From Sisyra terminalis (Eukaryota > Arthropoda > Insecta > Neuroptera > Sisyridae), in NCBI GenBank assembly GCA_958496175.1, contig OY292279.1, positions 15,996,001 through 16,060,000 on the forward strand: a stretch of DNA of 64,000 bases. The letters run 5' to 3'. A model generated the notes under the pieces. It searched no databases, was not told the origin of the DNA, and was given only the letters and a program-made list of their open reading frames with translations. Positions 46,691-57,060 of the stretch are shown here, piece after piece (the first letter of the stretch is position 1; every line of letters begins with the position of its first letter). The translations under genes and the position numbers were made by a program.

Positions 46691-47244
46691 AAAAATATAT
46701 TAAAAAAAAAAAATTTAGTAACACAAATTATGGACAGTCAATATAATAAGTTCATAAAGTTAAACAATTTAAATATACCTCAATTTACATACGTAATAAT
46801 TTTAAACCAACTGATGTAAAAACTTTTTGGTAAACTCAAACGTCCAAACACACGTCAATAAATATATCAACAATGAAAAATAAACATAATGACATAATGT
46901 AGCTATAGACAGCAGAAAATAATAAATAAAAATTATTGTTTAACAAAATTTGTTAAACGTGTTTAACAAATTATTGTGTTTTAAACATGTTTTTATATTT
47001 TCAATTATTTCATTCTATAATTATTTATAGCAATAGTTTTCTTTGTAATGTTTATTCTCCATTGTTGATTTATTTGTTGTAGTGTGTTTTGACGTTTGAG
47101 TTTACTAAAATTTTTTTACTTCAGTTGGTTTAATATTATTTCGCATGTAAATTGAGGTATATTTAAACTGTTTAACTTTATGAACTTATTATATTGACTG
47201 TTCGTAATTAGTTATTTTTTTAAAAATGTTTTATATATTTTATG

Positions 47245-47305
47245 TATGCTGTAGACGCCTGATGAAGGCCAAATAAAATGGCTAAAACGTTGCAGAATCA
47301 ATAAT
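47245..47305 (+). ncRNA. hammerhead-like motif, right arm, decayed
   Basis: CTGATGA (47259-47265) and the same stem II, but GAAA has become AAAA (47284). ACGTT and GC follow. The outer stem I pairs (GC/GC and GT/AC) are kept around an internal loop. Confidence 0.6.
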
Positions 47306-47341
47306 CTGCGTTTGAATAACTGTCCACATTTCTGTTATTTT

Positions 47342-49844
47342 AAAACATGTTTTAGTTTAATATTTTTTCTAACCTCTTATGTTTTTGTTTATGCTTCATA
47401 TATGTTATGCCATATTTTTTTGCAAAACAATAATGAAAGCTTATAAAAACGAATTAGACGATTGTCCACATGTACAATTTAAGAAAAAATTGCAACTTTC
47501 TTTCGAGAATTACAATATGATTTCATGTTGCTTTTTTTAAATTTGGGAAACTAAGTTTTGATTCAAAATTTTTCTTAAACTTTATATTCATCAAAATCAA
47601 ATACATCTAGCAAAAATTTTCATTTGATCAAATCTGTAAAGGAAAATTTGATGAGAGTTTAAATCGTAAGGCGACCTATAAGTCACCAAATAATTCAATA
47701 TCGCAAAATGTTTGTTTGGAGTTAAATTTCTGAAGATAGATAGGATTATTTCTAGCATTTTAATTTCGGATTTATTATTGATATATTTGCAATTAAAATA
47801 CTTAAAGGGAAACACTGAGCAATATCGGTAACTTTACTGCAGTGATTCGATCTAGGACCAAAATGATAAGAATCACTAAGCATAAGGAAATTCCTTCAAA
47901 GGTGCTGCCACTCAGCGGCAATATCCAATTCAAATGGTAAAATGGAGCGAAATTCCCATTTTACTCCATGATATGAAAGGTTCGTGTTTGCTGCTGAAAA
48001 TCTGAAAAGCTTCATCGAAATTTTCTTATTTGTCATCAATTGAACCCTCTCAAAACTATCTACTTTATTTATTTCAGTTTTATAAATCTCATTAAGGATG
48101 TTATGGAGATAAAAATAGAAATTCGTGAATAAATAAATTAAAAATTACATCGTATAGCATACCATAAGGAGAATATAAAGGTCGATATTTAAAAAAAACT
48201 GTATATAATTTGAGGGAAAATCAAAAATTCCACCAAAAATTTTCAACAAATTAGGAAAAAATACATCAAATTCTAACTAACATTTGGAACTGAATTTGCC
48301 TTGATATCAACTTAAAAGATAAAAAATTTATTTATTTGATGCTCTAAAGCTATTTCTATCTCAATATTTTATTGTATTTGCAACCACATTGCAATTTATG
48401 GTTTGCGTATTTTCTAGAAAACAATAACTCAAAGTAGATATAATGCACTTTCGGTTTCCCGGAAAATCTACGTTTTTACTCCCTCATGATATGCTACCAA
48501 GGGATTTCATCCTTTCGTTTACTAGTTAGAAAAAAATAGAACACAAAAATTTTATTTAAAATTTCATCACATAACACTAAGTCCATGAAAGTTGTTATGA
48601 TATGAGTGGTTAAATTTAAATCCATCAAAACACTTAAACAAATTTCGAAGAATTTATAACGTTACAAAAACATATGATTTTAAGATAGCATATACTTCTT
48701 ATAATTTTAGGAATAATTTTATTCAAATACTATGTGTTTATTTTCCTCAAATTTATATTCTCGTGTTTACGTGTTTAATTCCAAAAAAAAGCAAGTCATA
48801 ACGATAATCCTACGCCTATTGCGTATAAACTCAAATCTACCTTCTCGATTATTTTCCCTCAATAATCAACTTTTTTATATTTCTTTTATTACAACCACCA
48901 AAAAAAAAAATGAATTTATTATCACAATGATTAAAAGTCATAAATTACAATTTTTACGAACGTCTAAAATCAAATCATTTTTACGATTCAAAAGCTCGTT
49001 TTATTGTTCAAAACCACTTGACATTCAAAAGAAAATAATTGTTCACACGCAAAAATTTCTCCCTTATTCCGCTGACAAAGCAATAAAAGGAAATATCGTA
49101 TTCAGATCTCATTACAATAAAAATATGTTTAGTTCATAACCTTATCTTTTCCGTTTCCACAACGTCACATTTTCAAAAGATTTCTTCTATCAATAAAATT
49201 TTATGTTTCTCCAATCCTAACGACGAACAATCGTATCTACGGCTTCATTAAATCGGGAAAATTATTTTGAAGCAGATGGAATCTGTATGTAATTATAGAT
49301 AACGTGTTTATGTCAATAAAATTTTATATTGGTGTTTTCATAACAAAAAAAGTTATAATACACCTTTGATTGCCATCACTATGCTGGTCAGTATAACGAA
49401 GATAAACGTATTATAAATTACAAACGTAATCGAAAAAGCGACATTTCATAAATAGCTTTCTTAACACTTTCGCGAATCCTTACTGCATATACAATATACA
49501 TTGGTTCCTCTAATAATATTTTTTTATAGAAGCATCAAAAACATAGGAAAGGGAATTAGCTGGAAAAGTAACAATAATAAAATGGAAAATCACAATAACT
49601 CAAAATTTATTTTTGAAGATGAAATGAGAATCATATAATTTAGGTCATACACTTCAATGATACAATTTTTTCAACGAATTTAATAGAAAAATAATCGCAG
49701 AAGTGCGAGTCGAACTCGCGCACTAAATTTTCGTTTTAACTAATAGTGTAAGTATGTTTAATAGTTAATTTTTTTATCACAAAAAACGCGAGGAAATATA
49801 CATAATTATCAGTTGCTATCGTTTAAGCTTTCCTTCAAAATTAG
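47342..49844. other. intergenic, nothing recognised
   Basis: A 135-codon plus frame at 48732 is the longest here, but it is rich in K, S, F, I and N with no motif. A small hairpin (GTAAAATGG / CCATTTTAC) lies at about 47936-47965. Confidence 0.4.
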
Positions 49845-49847
49845 TCT

Positions 49848-50072
49848 AGATTAGTAGTTTCCAAACTATAATTCGCGAGCAAATATTAAGGTGGTCCAAA
49901 GGGGAATTTGCCATTGAATAAAATTTGAAAAAAAATGGGATAAATTTGATATTTCCAACAGAATTACCAATTGTAATGTCCACTTTTCTTTAAGACAGTT
50001 AATAGGTGAATCCCGAGATTGGTATTTTTTATTAGATGGATCGAAGCCCAGTCGATTTGAGAACCACTGGGA
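49848..50072. mobile_element. hAT-like MITE, degenerate
   Basis: Left TAGTAGTTTCCAAACT and right (other strand) CAGTGGTTCTCAAATCG fit the CAGTGGTTCTCAAACT terminal pattern of hAT elements. The 8-bp flanks match at only 5 positions. Non-coding. Confidence 0.45.
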
Positions 50073-50616
50073 TAGGTTACAATTTTAATATCTCATTTGA
50101 AAAATTTAAGAATTTCAAGAAAAGCATACTTTTATCAACATTAACGTTAAATATATAAGAAGTAAAATTAAAATAAAATGAAAATTGTTTTATGATTCAC
50201 TATTTGAATGATAATCAAGTTCAGCTAAAAAGATATAATCCTTAAGCATTGAATGACATGCGTAATTATTGATAGAGTTAAGGGGGGAAATAAGGTTAAG
50301 ACAGCGTTTTCTCAATGACTTTCACGAATTTTTTAATAGTATACAAAATTAAAATAATTTATTGAAACTTTGAAAATATTTTAAAAATTTATTGAAGTAT
50401 ATATGGACTGTAGAATTTTTGGAGATTTTTTTTTGAAAAATACCGAAGATGTTAGGGATCGCATGTCGCCGGCCATAATCAGACTCAGCATTTTGCGTAC
50501 ATTCTGGAAGTTGCAGCTTTCAAAAAATTGGAAATTGAATTTTTTATAGTGGTCGAACCAAAAAAAGCATGATTTTTTGTGATTTTTTACAAGGAAAAAA
50601 ATATTTTAAATAATAG
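50073..50616. other. intergenic, nothing recognised
   Basis: AT-rich sequence with no coding signal. Confidence 0.4.
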
Positions 50617-50810
50617 ATGATAAAATTCAGATCTCAGCTTTTATTTTTTTAAATAAGAAGACAATTAAGGTTGTTTAAGATTGGATTTTTTATTTAATAT
50701 TTTTATTATTCAATTAGCTACGTTTCGTTACGTATCGTAACTTTATCAGGCTTCTTGATTCACATAAATAAAATACTTTCAATTTAAATTCAATAAATAA
50801 ATAAAAATTA
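50617..50810 (-). mobile_element. solo arm of the 25.7-kb hammerhead family
   Basis: Contains AGATCTCAGCTTTTAT, AGAAGACAATTAAGG, ATTAGCTACGTTTCGTTAC and the TTCTTGATTCACA tail in the order of one arm of 25740-26192. There is no inverted partner. Confidence 0.75.
50709..50762 (-). ncRNA. hammerhead-like motif, decayed (CTGATAA)
   Basis: Minus strand: CTGATAA (50749-50743, the invariant G replaced by A), stem II GTTAC/GTAAC, GAAA, ACGTA and GC, with stem I as in the 26-kb copy. Probably inactive. Confidence 0.6.
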
Positions 50811-52056
50811 AAATTTCAACTACCGTGTACGCAAGTTCAAAGCAATTCGTTTTGAGAAAAACGCGTTCGAAAAAAAGGGTACCTGAGGATACTTAGGTAC
50901 CTAACCACTTAGTTATACACGTGGCGCGCTCGGAACCTAAGGGAGAGCTCTTACTTTGCTGGTTTTTAGCAATAGAATGAGTCGGAATTTTCATTTAAAA
51001 ATTTATAAAAATATTTTTCAAAAATTTTAATAATAATTTTTGAAATAAAAAAAAAAAAACGATTTTTTGAACCGTCGAACCCTATTTCCTCCCTTAACTT
51101 AGAAGCTTGATTTCGTCACCGTCTAAATTAATAGTTGGCAGTAGTTTGGGATATCAATTCAACTTGATGCTTCCATTCGTGGGAAAAAAATAGATAGTGG
51201 GAATAAAATAATTCTATAAAGGTTCTTTAAAGATGAATGCTGAAGGTTCAATTGGCTTCAGAGTGGACTTTTACAGTAGGAATTTGTAATCCAAAAATAG
51301 TTGCAACTCACAGCTTATTAATCAATGCAGTTATCGATATTTTGATTTAAGTTCGTTTCCCTTATCGTTTAACCCCCAGGTTACCATCTTTAAATAGTTG
51401 TTTAAAAATAAAAACCAGTTAATGTCAGGTTTAAATCTTATTATTACCAACATTTCAATTATTAATTGATTAATTTATTTCCAAAAATTTTATTTCCATC
51501 TTATATGTGATTATAAATGCGAATTTTTAGTATTCTTTATTATTTATTCTAACAAAATACTAACTTCAATTTCAGAGTTTAATGTTTCTTTTTACACTTA
51601 ACTTCATACAATCAAATGATACCATTAATTTTAAAAAAATCAATAGTTGGAGTACACAAAAGTAATCTTGTTTGCCGCTTTATTAAAAATAGCCAAATTA
51701 TTACTTCCTATTTCTAATTTATAATAAGTCTCATTCTTCAAAGAAAAGGATCCATATTTTATGTTGTAAAAAAGGATCTTGAAGACGCGAAATAAAGGAG
51801 AAAAGCAGATTGATTCTAACTCTAAAGTTAAACTTATTTAAAAGACAAATGGACTACTTCTACTTAAAGAAACTTGGCAGGGATAGACGATGCTGGAAGG
51901 AAAAATTCAACTATGTGGGTAATTAATTCGGTTGTTATGTAAAAAAACAAAAAATACCAAATGACTTTTTAGTTTCCATAAATTGATGGGAAGTTTTAAA
52001 GAAAATATGTTAAATATAATTATTACTTAAAGTCGTCATAAAGGATCTATCTATAA
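50811..52056. other. intergenic, nothing recognised
   Basis: AT-rich. An imperfect inverted repeat GGTACCT/AGGTACC lies at about 50878-50902. Confidence 0.4.
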
Positions 52057-52217
52057 TAGGGTTTGCAATCCATCAAAGTGGGGTCAATCTTAGGTTCCAG
52101 GATCTTAGGATCCAGCTCAATTTTAGGTTCTGCGAAATGCCGCAGGATCCCGCTGTTACAAAGTCAATCCAACAAAAATTCCGCGGGATTCGAAATAGAC
52201 CGGAATTGCAATCCCTA
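52057..52217. mobile_element. 161-bp hAT-type MITE with 8-bp duplication
   Basis: Starts TAGGGTTTGCAATCC and ends GGAATTGCAATCCCTA. The flanking octamers ATCTATAA and ATCTATAG match at 7 of 8 positions. The interior has several GGATC/GGATCC words. Non-coding. Confidence 0.75.
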
Positions 52218-52259
52218 ATCTATAGGCCATAGGTTATCTACTTGGTAATCATAATGTAG

Positions 52260-53172
52260 GGGAACCTGGGGCGGAACGGGGTACCTAAACTTTAACTACA
52301 ATTTACGAGAAGTTTAAAGAAACAATCTCATTGTTTTGTAATTTATATATTTATTTAATTCATTCTCTACAAATTAAAAAAAGTTTTATTGATTTAAATT
52401 AATAAGTAATACTAAAAAGTTAGGTAAAAAAAAAATGAAAATTTCCCATTCTGCCCTATTCCCTGGAGCACAATGGGAAATGAGCCTGGAGCGCAATGGG
52501 ATTCTTGTTATTGGCATAGTTCGTAGATGAAGACACTGCCATCGTCGTGTTTAGCCCAGCATATGTCAAATGTGCCCAATTTTGACAAATACTGAAGAAA
52601 CACCAGCTTTCATTAGATTTGGAGTTTAAATCCTCACAGTATAAGCAGATTACCTCTGCATCTTCCGACCTTCCTTATATATGGAATGTCGGGTAGTTTT
52701 CCTTATATATGTACGCACTATCTGCTGATAAAATAAAAATGTCTATCAGAATGGGAAATACTATCTGAATGGTATGCTCCATTCCGCCCCACCTATTGTG
52801 CCCCAAATTATCTTCCACAGAAGCACGACTTTTATGGCAGGATATATTGGTTATATTTGAATTATCACTAGGCTTTTAGTTAGTCAACAGTATGTTTTAA
52901 CAAACATGTCATGTTAATATTCAAACAAAAAATAGAACATAGGATAATTACCTTAGTGCTACTTTGCAAATATTAGAATTCGGAAACGTTTATTTCGAAT
53001 TTTGATAAAAATAAAAACAACTGCAGTCTCTACTGGCGATAGCCACTTTTTATAATGCAGTACAGTTAATTGAACATTGATTATGATTTTTACGTCTTTC
53101 TGTCACCTGTAACAAGCGCTAATTCCATTTCCCATTCCGCCCTGGTATCCCATTCCGCCCCGTGTTCCCATA
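52260..53172 (-). mobile_element. non-autonomous pogo-like DNA element
   Basis: Left end GGGGAACCTGGGGCGGAACG; right end on the other strand TGGGAACACGGGGCGGAATG. Inverted repeats are about 27 bp, with further GGGCGGAATGGG-type copies inside each end. On the minus strand about 52687-52545 reads EVICLYCEDLNSKSNESWCF, then FSICQNWAHLTYAGLN. This is a CxxC ... W ... C-x-x-x-WAH zinc-binding tail as found at the C-terminus of many insect Tigger/Jerky-type transposases. The DDE part is missing, so only the tail and ends remain. Confidence 0.6.
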
Positions 53173-54599
53173 CTTGAATTTCTATGCATAGTGTACAACA
53201 TTGGTTAAATTGTAATCAGTTGATGATCATTGATTAAAAGAATAAAAGTGGCATTTTCAAATGATAAAATTAATTGAAATAATTTTAAGGACACTTACGG
53301 TGCGATTTATGACCACCATTTGCTTGTTTTGTTCCTGGTTGTTGAAGCTGGTTGATTCGTTGATTGTTATCACTTGTTGCGGTTTGATCCGCATGCAAAT
53401 TTCCATTCATCATTCAATCGAACCGTTTGTATTAAACACAGACTCCCACACGTTGAAAATTCAAAATTCTTTCAAAAGATAATCAATATGAGACGTAACC
53501 GTAAGCCGTGAAAACAAAAACAATGACAAAATTTTCCTTTATGGAACCATTCTATGTTCGGCCTTTTTTTATTATTTTCACTTGCACAATTCACAACACA
53601 AACGTTGAATGGGCGAATGAAAAGACAATCGTTAATGCCATCAAATTAGGTCTGAAACAGAAAAATAATGGTTAGAGCTTTTCAAAGGAAAATCAATTTG
53701 AGAAAAAAAAATAAAAAATTTAAGTGATTTATTTTTAGCATTTATGTTCAATTTAAGCTTAATGGTGAACTTCTGGATTGGAAAGGACATTCTAAATATT
53801 ACGTCCAATAAAGAAAGATTTTTGTGTCATGGAATGCTAATGGATACATGGGAAAATCCTGTGGTTTGTGCAAATAAATTGTTTTAAATGATTGAATATT
53901 ATTTGTGTGAGAAAAGAACTCATTCTGAATAATGAGATGATGGAATGAGGAATGGAATTTCATTGATATGAAATATGGTTGATGTTTGTGTCGGGTTCGC
54001 ATTATGTGTGTTATTTTTAAGGAAATATTTCCACAAATGTACCATAAAAATGTCGGGGATAGTTTTGAAAGGGAAAAGTAAAAGTGGTGAGGGGTTGGTC
54101 GAACAATTTTTGAAAGGTATGGAGATGCTGATGTTGATAAAAGGGAAGTAAACAACGCACTTATCAAAATGTTTATATGAATATATTCATCTATTTATAT
54201 ACACGGGGAAATGTAGAACATTTACGTGTCTAGTCTTTCAGTCACCTTCCATAAATAATTTCTAATATTTGCGTTTAAAATATGCGTTTCTCCATGTAGA
54301 AATATGTGAATTTATGATTTTCAGACATGAAATTGAACGGTTTTTTTGTCTAAAATATTTTTATTAATTCAATATAAAAATATTTTTCCCATGTAGAGCA
54401 AAAAATTGACTAAATTATTTTAGTTTTTATAAATTGTAATCCTTTAATTTATAAAATTTATAATTAAAATATCAAACTACTAAATCACTAAGTTTAAAAT
54501 CATTTAGCTAGAAAAATTTAAAAAAAAAAAATGAATTATAGTTTCACTTGGTTAATGTCCATTATTAATTTATATAGTTATTTTCATAGTGTTTTTTGG
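53173..54599. other. intergenic, nothing recognised
   Basis: A minus-strand frame of 122 codons (54167-53799) is rich in S, H, P and F and has no motif. Its length is explained by a purine-rich plus strand. Confidence 0.4.
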
Positions 54600-55945
54600 G
54601 CTAAAAATATAATAAAATTTTGTTTAATGATTTTTATTTGATTTCTGTACGACATTTCGTCGCCTTTCGGGATTTTATCAAGTACTCAATCATGGATCAT
54701 TAAAAATCAATAAAAGAGTTTTAACAATAATGTCTTTATGTCTTTTAGCTATAGTTTTAGCTTTATTTTTAACAACTTTCACTTTCACTTTTAATGATTT
54801 TTTTACAGCAATCGCCCCCTGAATTTTTAGTTTAAAATAAAAAAAAATATCCAATACAATTAAACTCTTAATTTCTTGATTAAACCGTACCGGAATCATG
54901 TTACTTTAACCATTTAAATAACATGGGATTATTTGACTTTTTACTTTTAATTTTTTTTTCTCAGAAACAAATGAATTAAAAGATTTAAAGTTAAATTATT
55001 CTGACGTAAAATTTAACGCTCTACAAAAAAGGTCTCTTATGAATTTTCGATTAAATCACTCCATTAAAAGCTATTCAACATTTAACTGTTTAACGACAAA
55101 TCAATCGACTAAAGGCTCAATAAAAATGATGTTGACTACAAGTTCTAAAAAATTTCTCATAGGTGGCGTCAGGTGAAACGGTAAAAATTCGAATAATAAT
55201 TGAATTTTTGTCGATAGTCTCATTAATTAGTATGAAATTCACTTCGTAGGTACAAAATATTGATTAAAGTGCAAAAATTTATCCTGGATAAATTGAATTT
55301 CACGACTATAGCGAATTCGGATCTTATGTCACCGGTTTTAATTGTCAAAAAATATTTTTTTTTTGTTTAATTTTCAGTTCAAGCCATAAAATTAACACAA
55401 ATAATCACTTACGCTCTAATGATAATAATTTTTATCTTCTCTTCCAATGATTTTATAGTTGAAAAAAGCAAAAATGGGCAAAAAGTTGAAAATATTGCAA
55501 GATATATACTAGGCACAAGTGAAATGTTGAATAACTTTTAATGGAGTGATTTAATCGAAAATTCATAAGAGACCTTTTTTGTAAAGCGTTAAATTTTACG
55601 TCAGAATAGTTTAATCTAAAATCTTTTTATACATTTGTTTCTGAGAAAAAAAATTAAAAGTAAAAAGTCAAATAATTCCATGTTATTTAAAAGGTAAAAG
55701 TAACATGATTCCGGTACGGTTTAATCAAGAAATTAAGAGTTTAATTGTATTGGATATTTTTTTTATATTTTAAACTGAAAATTCAGGGAGCGATCGCTGT
55801 AAAAAAATCAATTTGGGAAATAACGGACACCCTAATGATTAAGTACTTGATAAAGTCCTGAAAGGCAACGAAATTTTGTACAAAAATTAAATTAAAATTA
55901 TCAAAAAAAATAGTTTGATTATATTTTTTACACAAAAAAAAATCT
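54600..55945. mobile_element. outer inverted repeat carrying foldback copy 2
   Basis: About 90-bp arms at 54600-54692 and 55838-55945 are inverted relative to each other (shared GTACGACATTTCGTCGCC-like and TTATCAAGTACT words). Each arm has a TTGATAAA...CGAAAGGC...ACGAAAT string that resembles a degenerate hammerhead. The 1-kb foldback element lies between them. Confidence 0.65.
54795..55832. mobile_element. 1.04-kb foldback element, copy 2
   Basis: Homologous to 2421-3462. The right end AACGGACACCC is intact. The outermost ~30 bases of the left end have been lost or replaced. The core is in the opposite orientation relative to copy 1. A 69-codon minus-strand frame at 54899-54690 crosses the left end and is not a gene. 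Confidence 0.8.
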
Positions 55946-56789
55946 ATAAAAAACCTTAATTAATTATAGTACTCCAAAGTACCTATAGAGTATTATTTTC
56001 GATTATTTTTTGCAGCTTTTTTACTGTTGAAAACATTCAAAATATTACAAAAGATACCTAATGACAAATGATACCTACATTCATTGCATTAGGGATTTAA
56101 ACGACCATTTTAAAAAGTAGAAACTTAAACCGAGCTTGACATTTGAAATTTTCACAAACGAAATTGGTGTCCGGGAAAACAAATAGGCGTTTCAAGCAAG
56201 TGTGTCATTTTATTTGGTCGAAACGAAATGAGAAAATACATTTTCAGTTTTCACCGGAAAACTTTTCTAATTTAGCGCTCTATACTAAGAAATTAGATGT
56301 AATACCACTTTTCATTTTATGCAATTCCAATTCTTCATTTTCCAAGATGTTTTCTCTTTGTCAGTAACTTCAGCAGAGAAATTGTATCAGAAAATATTTA
56401 ATAACTTCACAATACATTTTAAAGTTTATTAAAGTTTTTTGCATCAATATGTAAGTCTATGTTCTAGAATAAACTATTCATTATAAGCTTCATTGATATT
56501 TAAATTTGATACCTTATATAATAAAGTAGGTAACAATTAAAACACAAATAAAAGAAAATGTATTGGCCAATGGTGGGAAATCATCTTTAATGTCATCAAA
56601 AAATAAGCTACTTTTCTATAAGGTTACACTAAAACTCATATGGATCTAAAGTATCCAGTTCAGGGATACCAAATTTTATTCCAAAGTTGAGATTCTCCAC
56701 AGATCCAATAAAAATCACTCCAACAAATAATAAATGCTTCCTAGTATGCAAACAACACCAGTATTCATGAAGACTAAAATATGCCAACA
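55946..56789. other. intergenic, nothing recognised
   Basis: A 74-codon plus frame at 56143 and a 91-codon minus frame (56904-56629) show no reliable family. Confidence 0.4.
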
Positions 56790-57060
56790 GATAAGCAGGA
56801 AATTCAAAAATACAGCAAAGTATCAAAAGAAACTCAATGTTCATCCAAATAACTTCGCAGAAAACCCTATTTAAAATAGCAAGACCACAAGGGGACTTAA
56901 ACAAGGATGGCTAACCACAGATTACCCTGATCAGTTTCAGAACTAAAAAATTACGCAGGAGTAGTCCACTGGGACTGCACAACAGAAGAAAAGCACTTAT
57001 TGTAACACCAATCAGAATGTGCTTAAAAAGAGAGACGGGAGAAATTTTATACCGACTATA
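56790..57060 (+). pseudogene. second copy of the pogo-associated repeat
   Basis: About 70% like 250-530: shared AATTCAAAAATACAGCA, AAGACCA-AAGG-GACTT and GGAGTAGTCCA words. It represents the segment upstream of the LLxDN motif in the 0.5-kb relic and stops before it. No DDE motif of its own is visible. Confidence 0.5.

Larger units (their letters stand above)
46591..47341. mobile_element. 751-bp palindromic element with hammerhead-like motifs
   Basis: Arms of about 300 bp in inverted orientation. Ends are AAAATAACTGGAATGTGGAC and GTCCACATTTCTGTTATTTT. Shared inner words include TTCATCAGGCGTCTAC and CTCAATTTACAT or their complements. Each arm carries an outward-reading hammerhead motif, at 46615-46690 (intact core) and 47245-47305 (damaged). 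No coding capacity and no evident target duplication. It shares no obvious sequence with the 25.7-kb family outside the ribozyme core. Confidence 0.75.

Noticed and set aside
48732..49139. 135-codon plus frame
   Set aside because: Low-complexity K/S/F/I/N composition with no motif; long frames occur by chance in AT-rich DNA with few stops in one frame.
49690..49735. Minus-strand GCGAGTTCGACTCGC hairpin like a tRNA T-arm
   Set aside because: The loop is too short and no matching acceptor, D- or anticodon arms are found upstream.
53799..54167. 122-codon minus frame
   Set aside because: S/H/P/F bias follows from a purine-rich plus strand; no domain or splice context.
56629..56904. Minus-strand frame ending FGIPELDTLDPYEF, reminiscent of takeout/juvenile-hormone-binding proteins
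   Set aside because: The frame stops at once after the motif, no splice site or further exon fits, and the other end overlaps a dispersed repeat.
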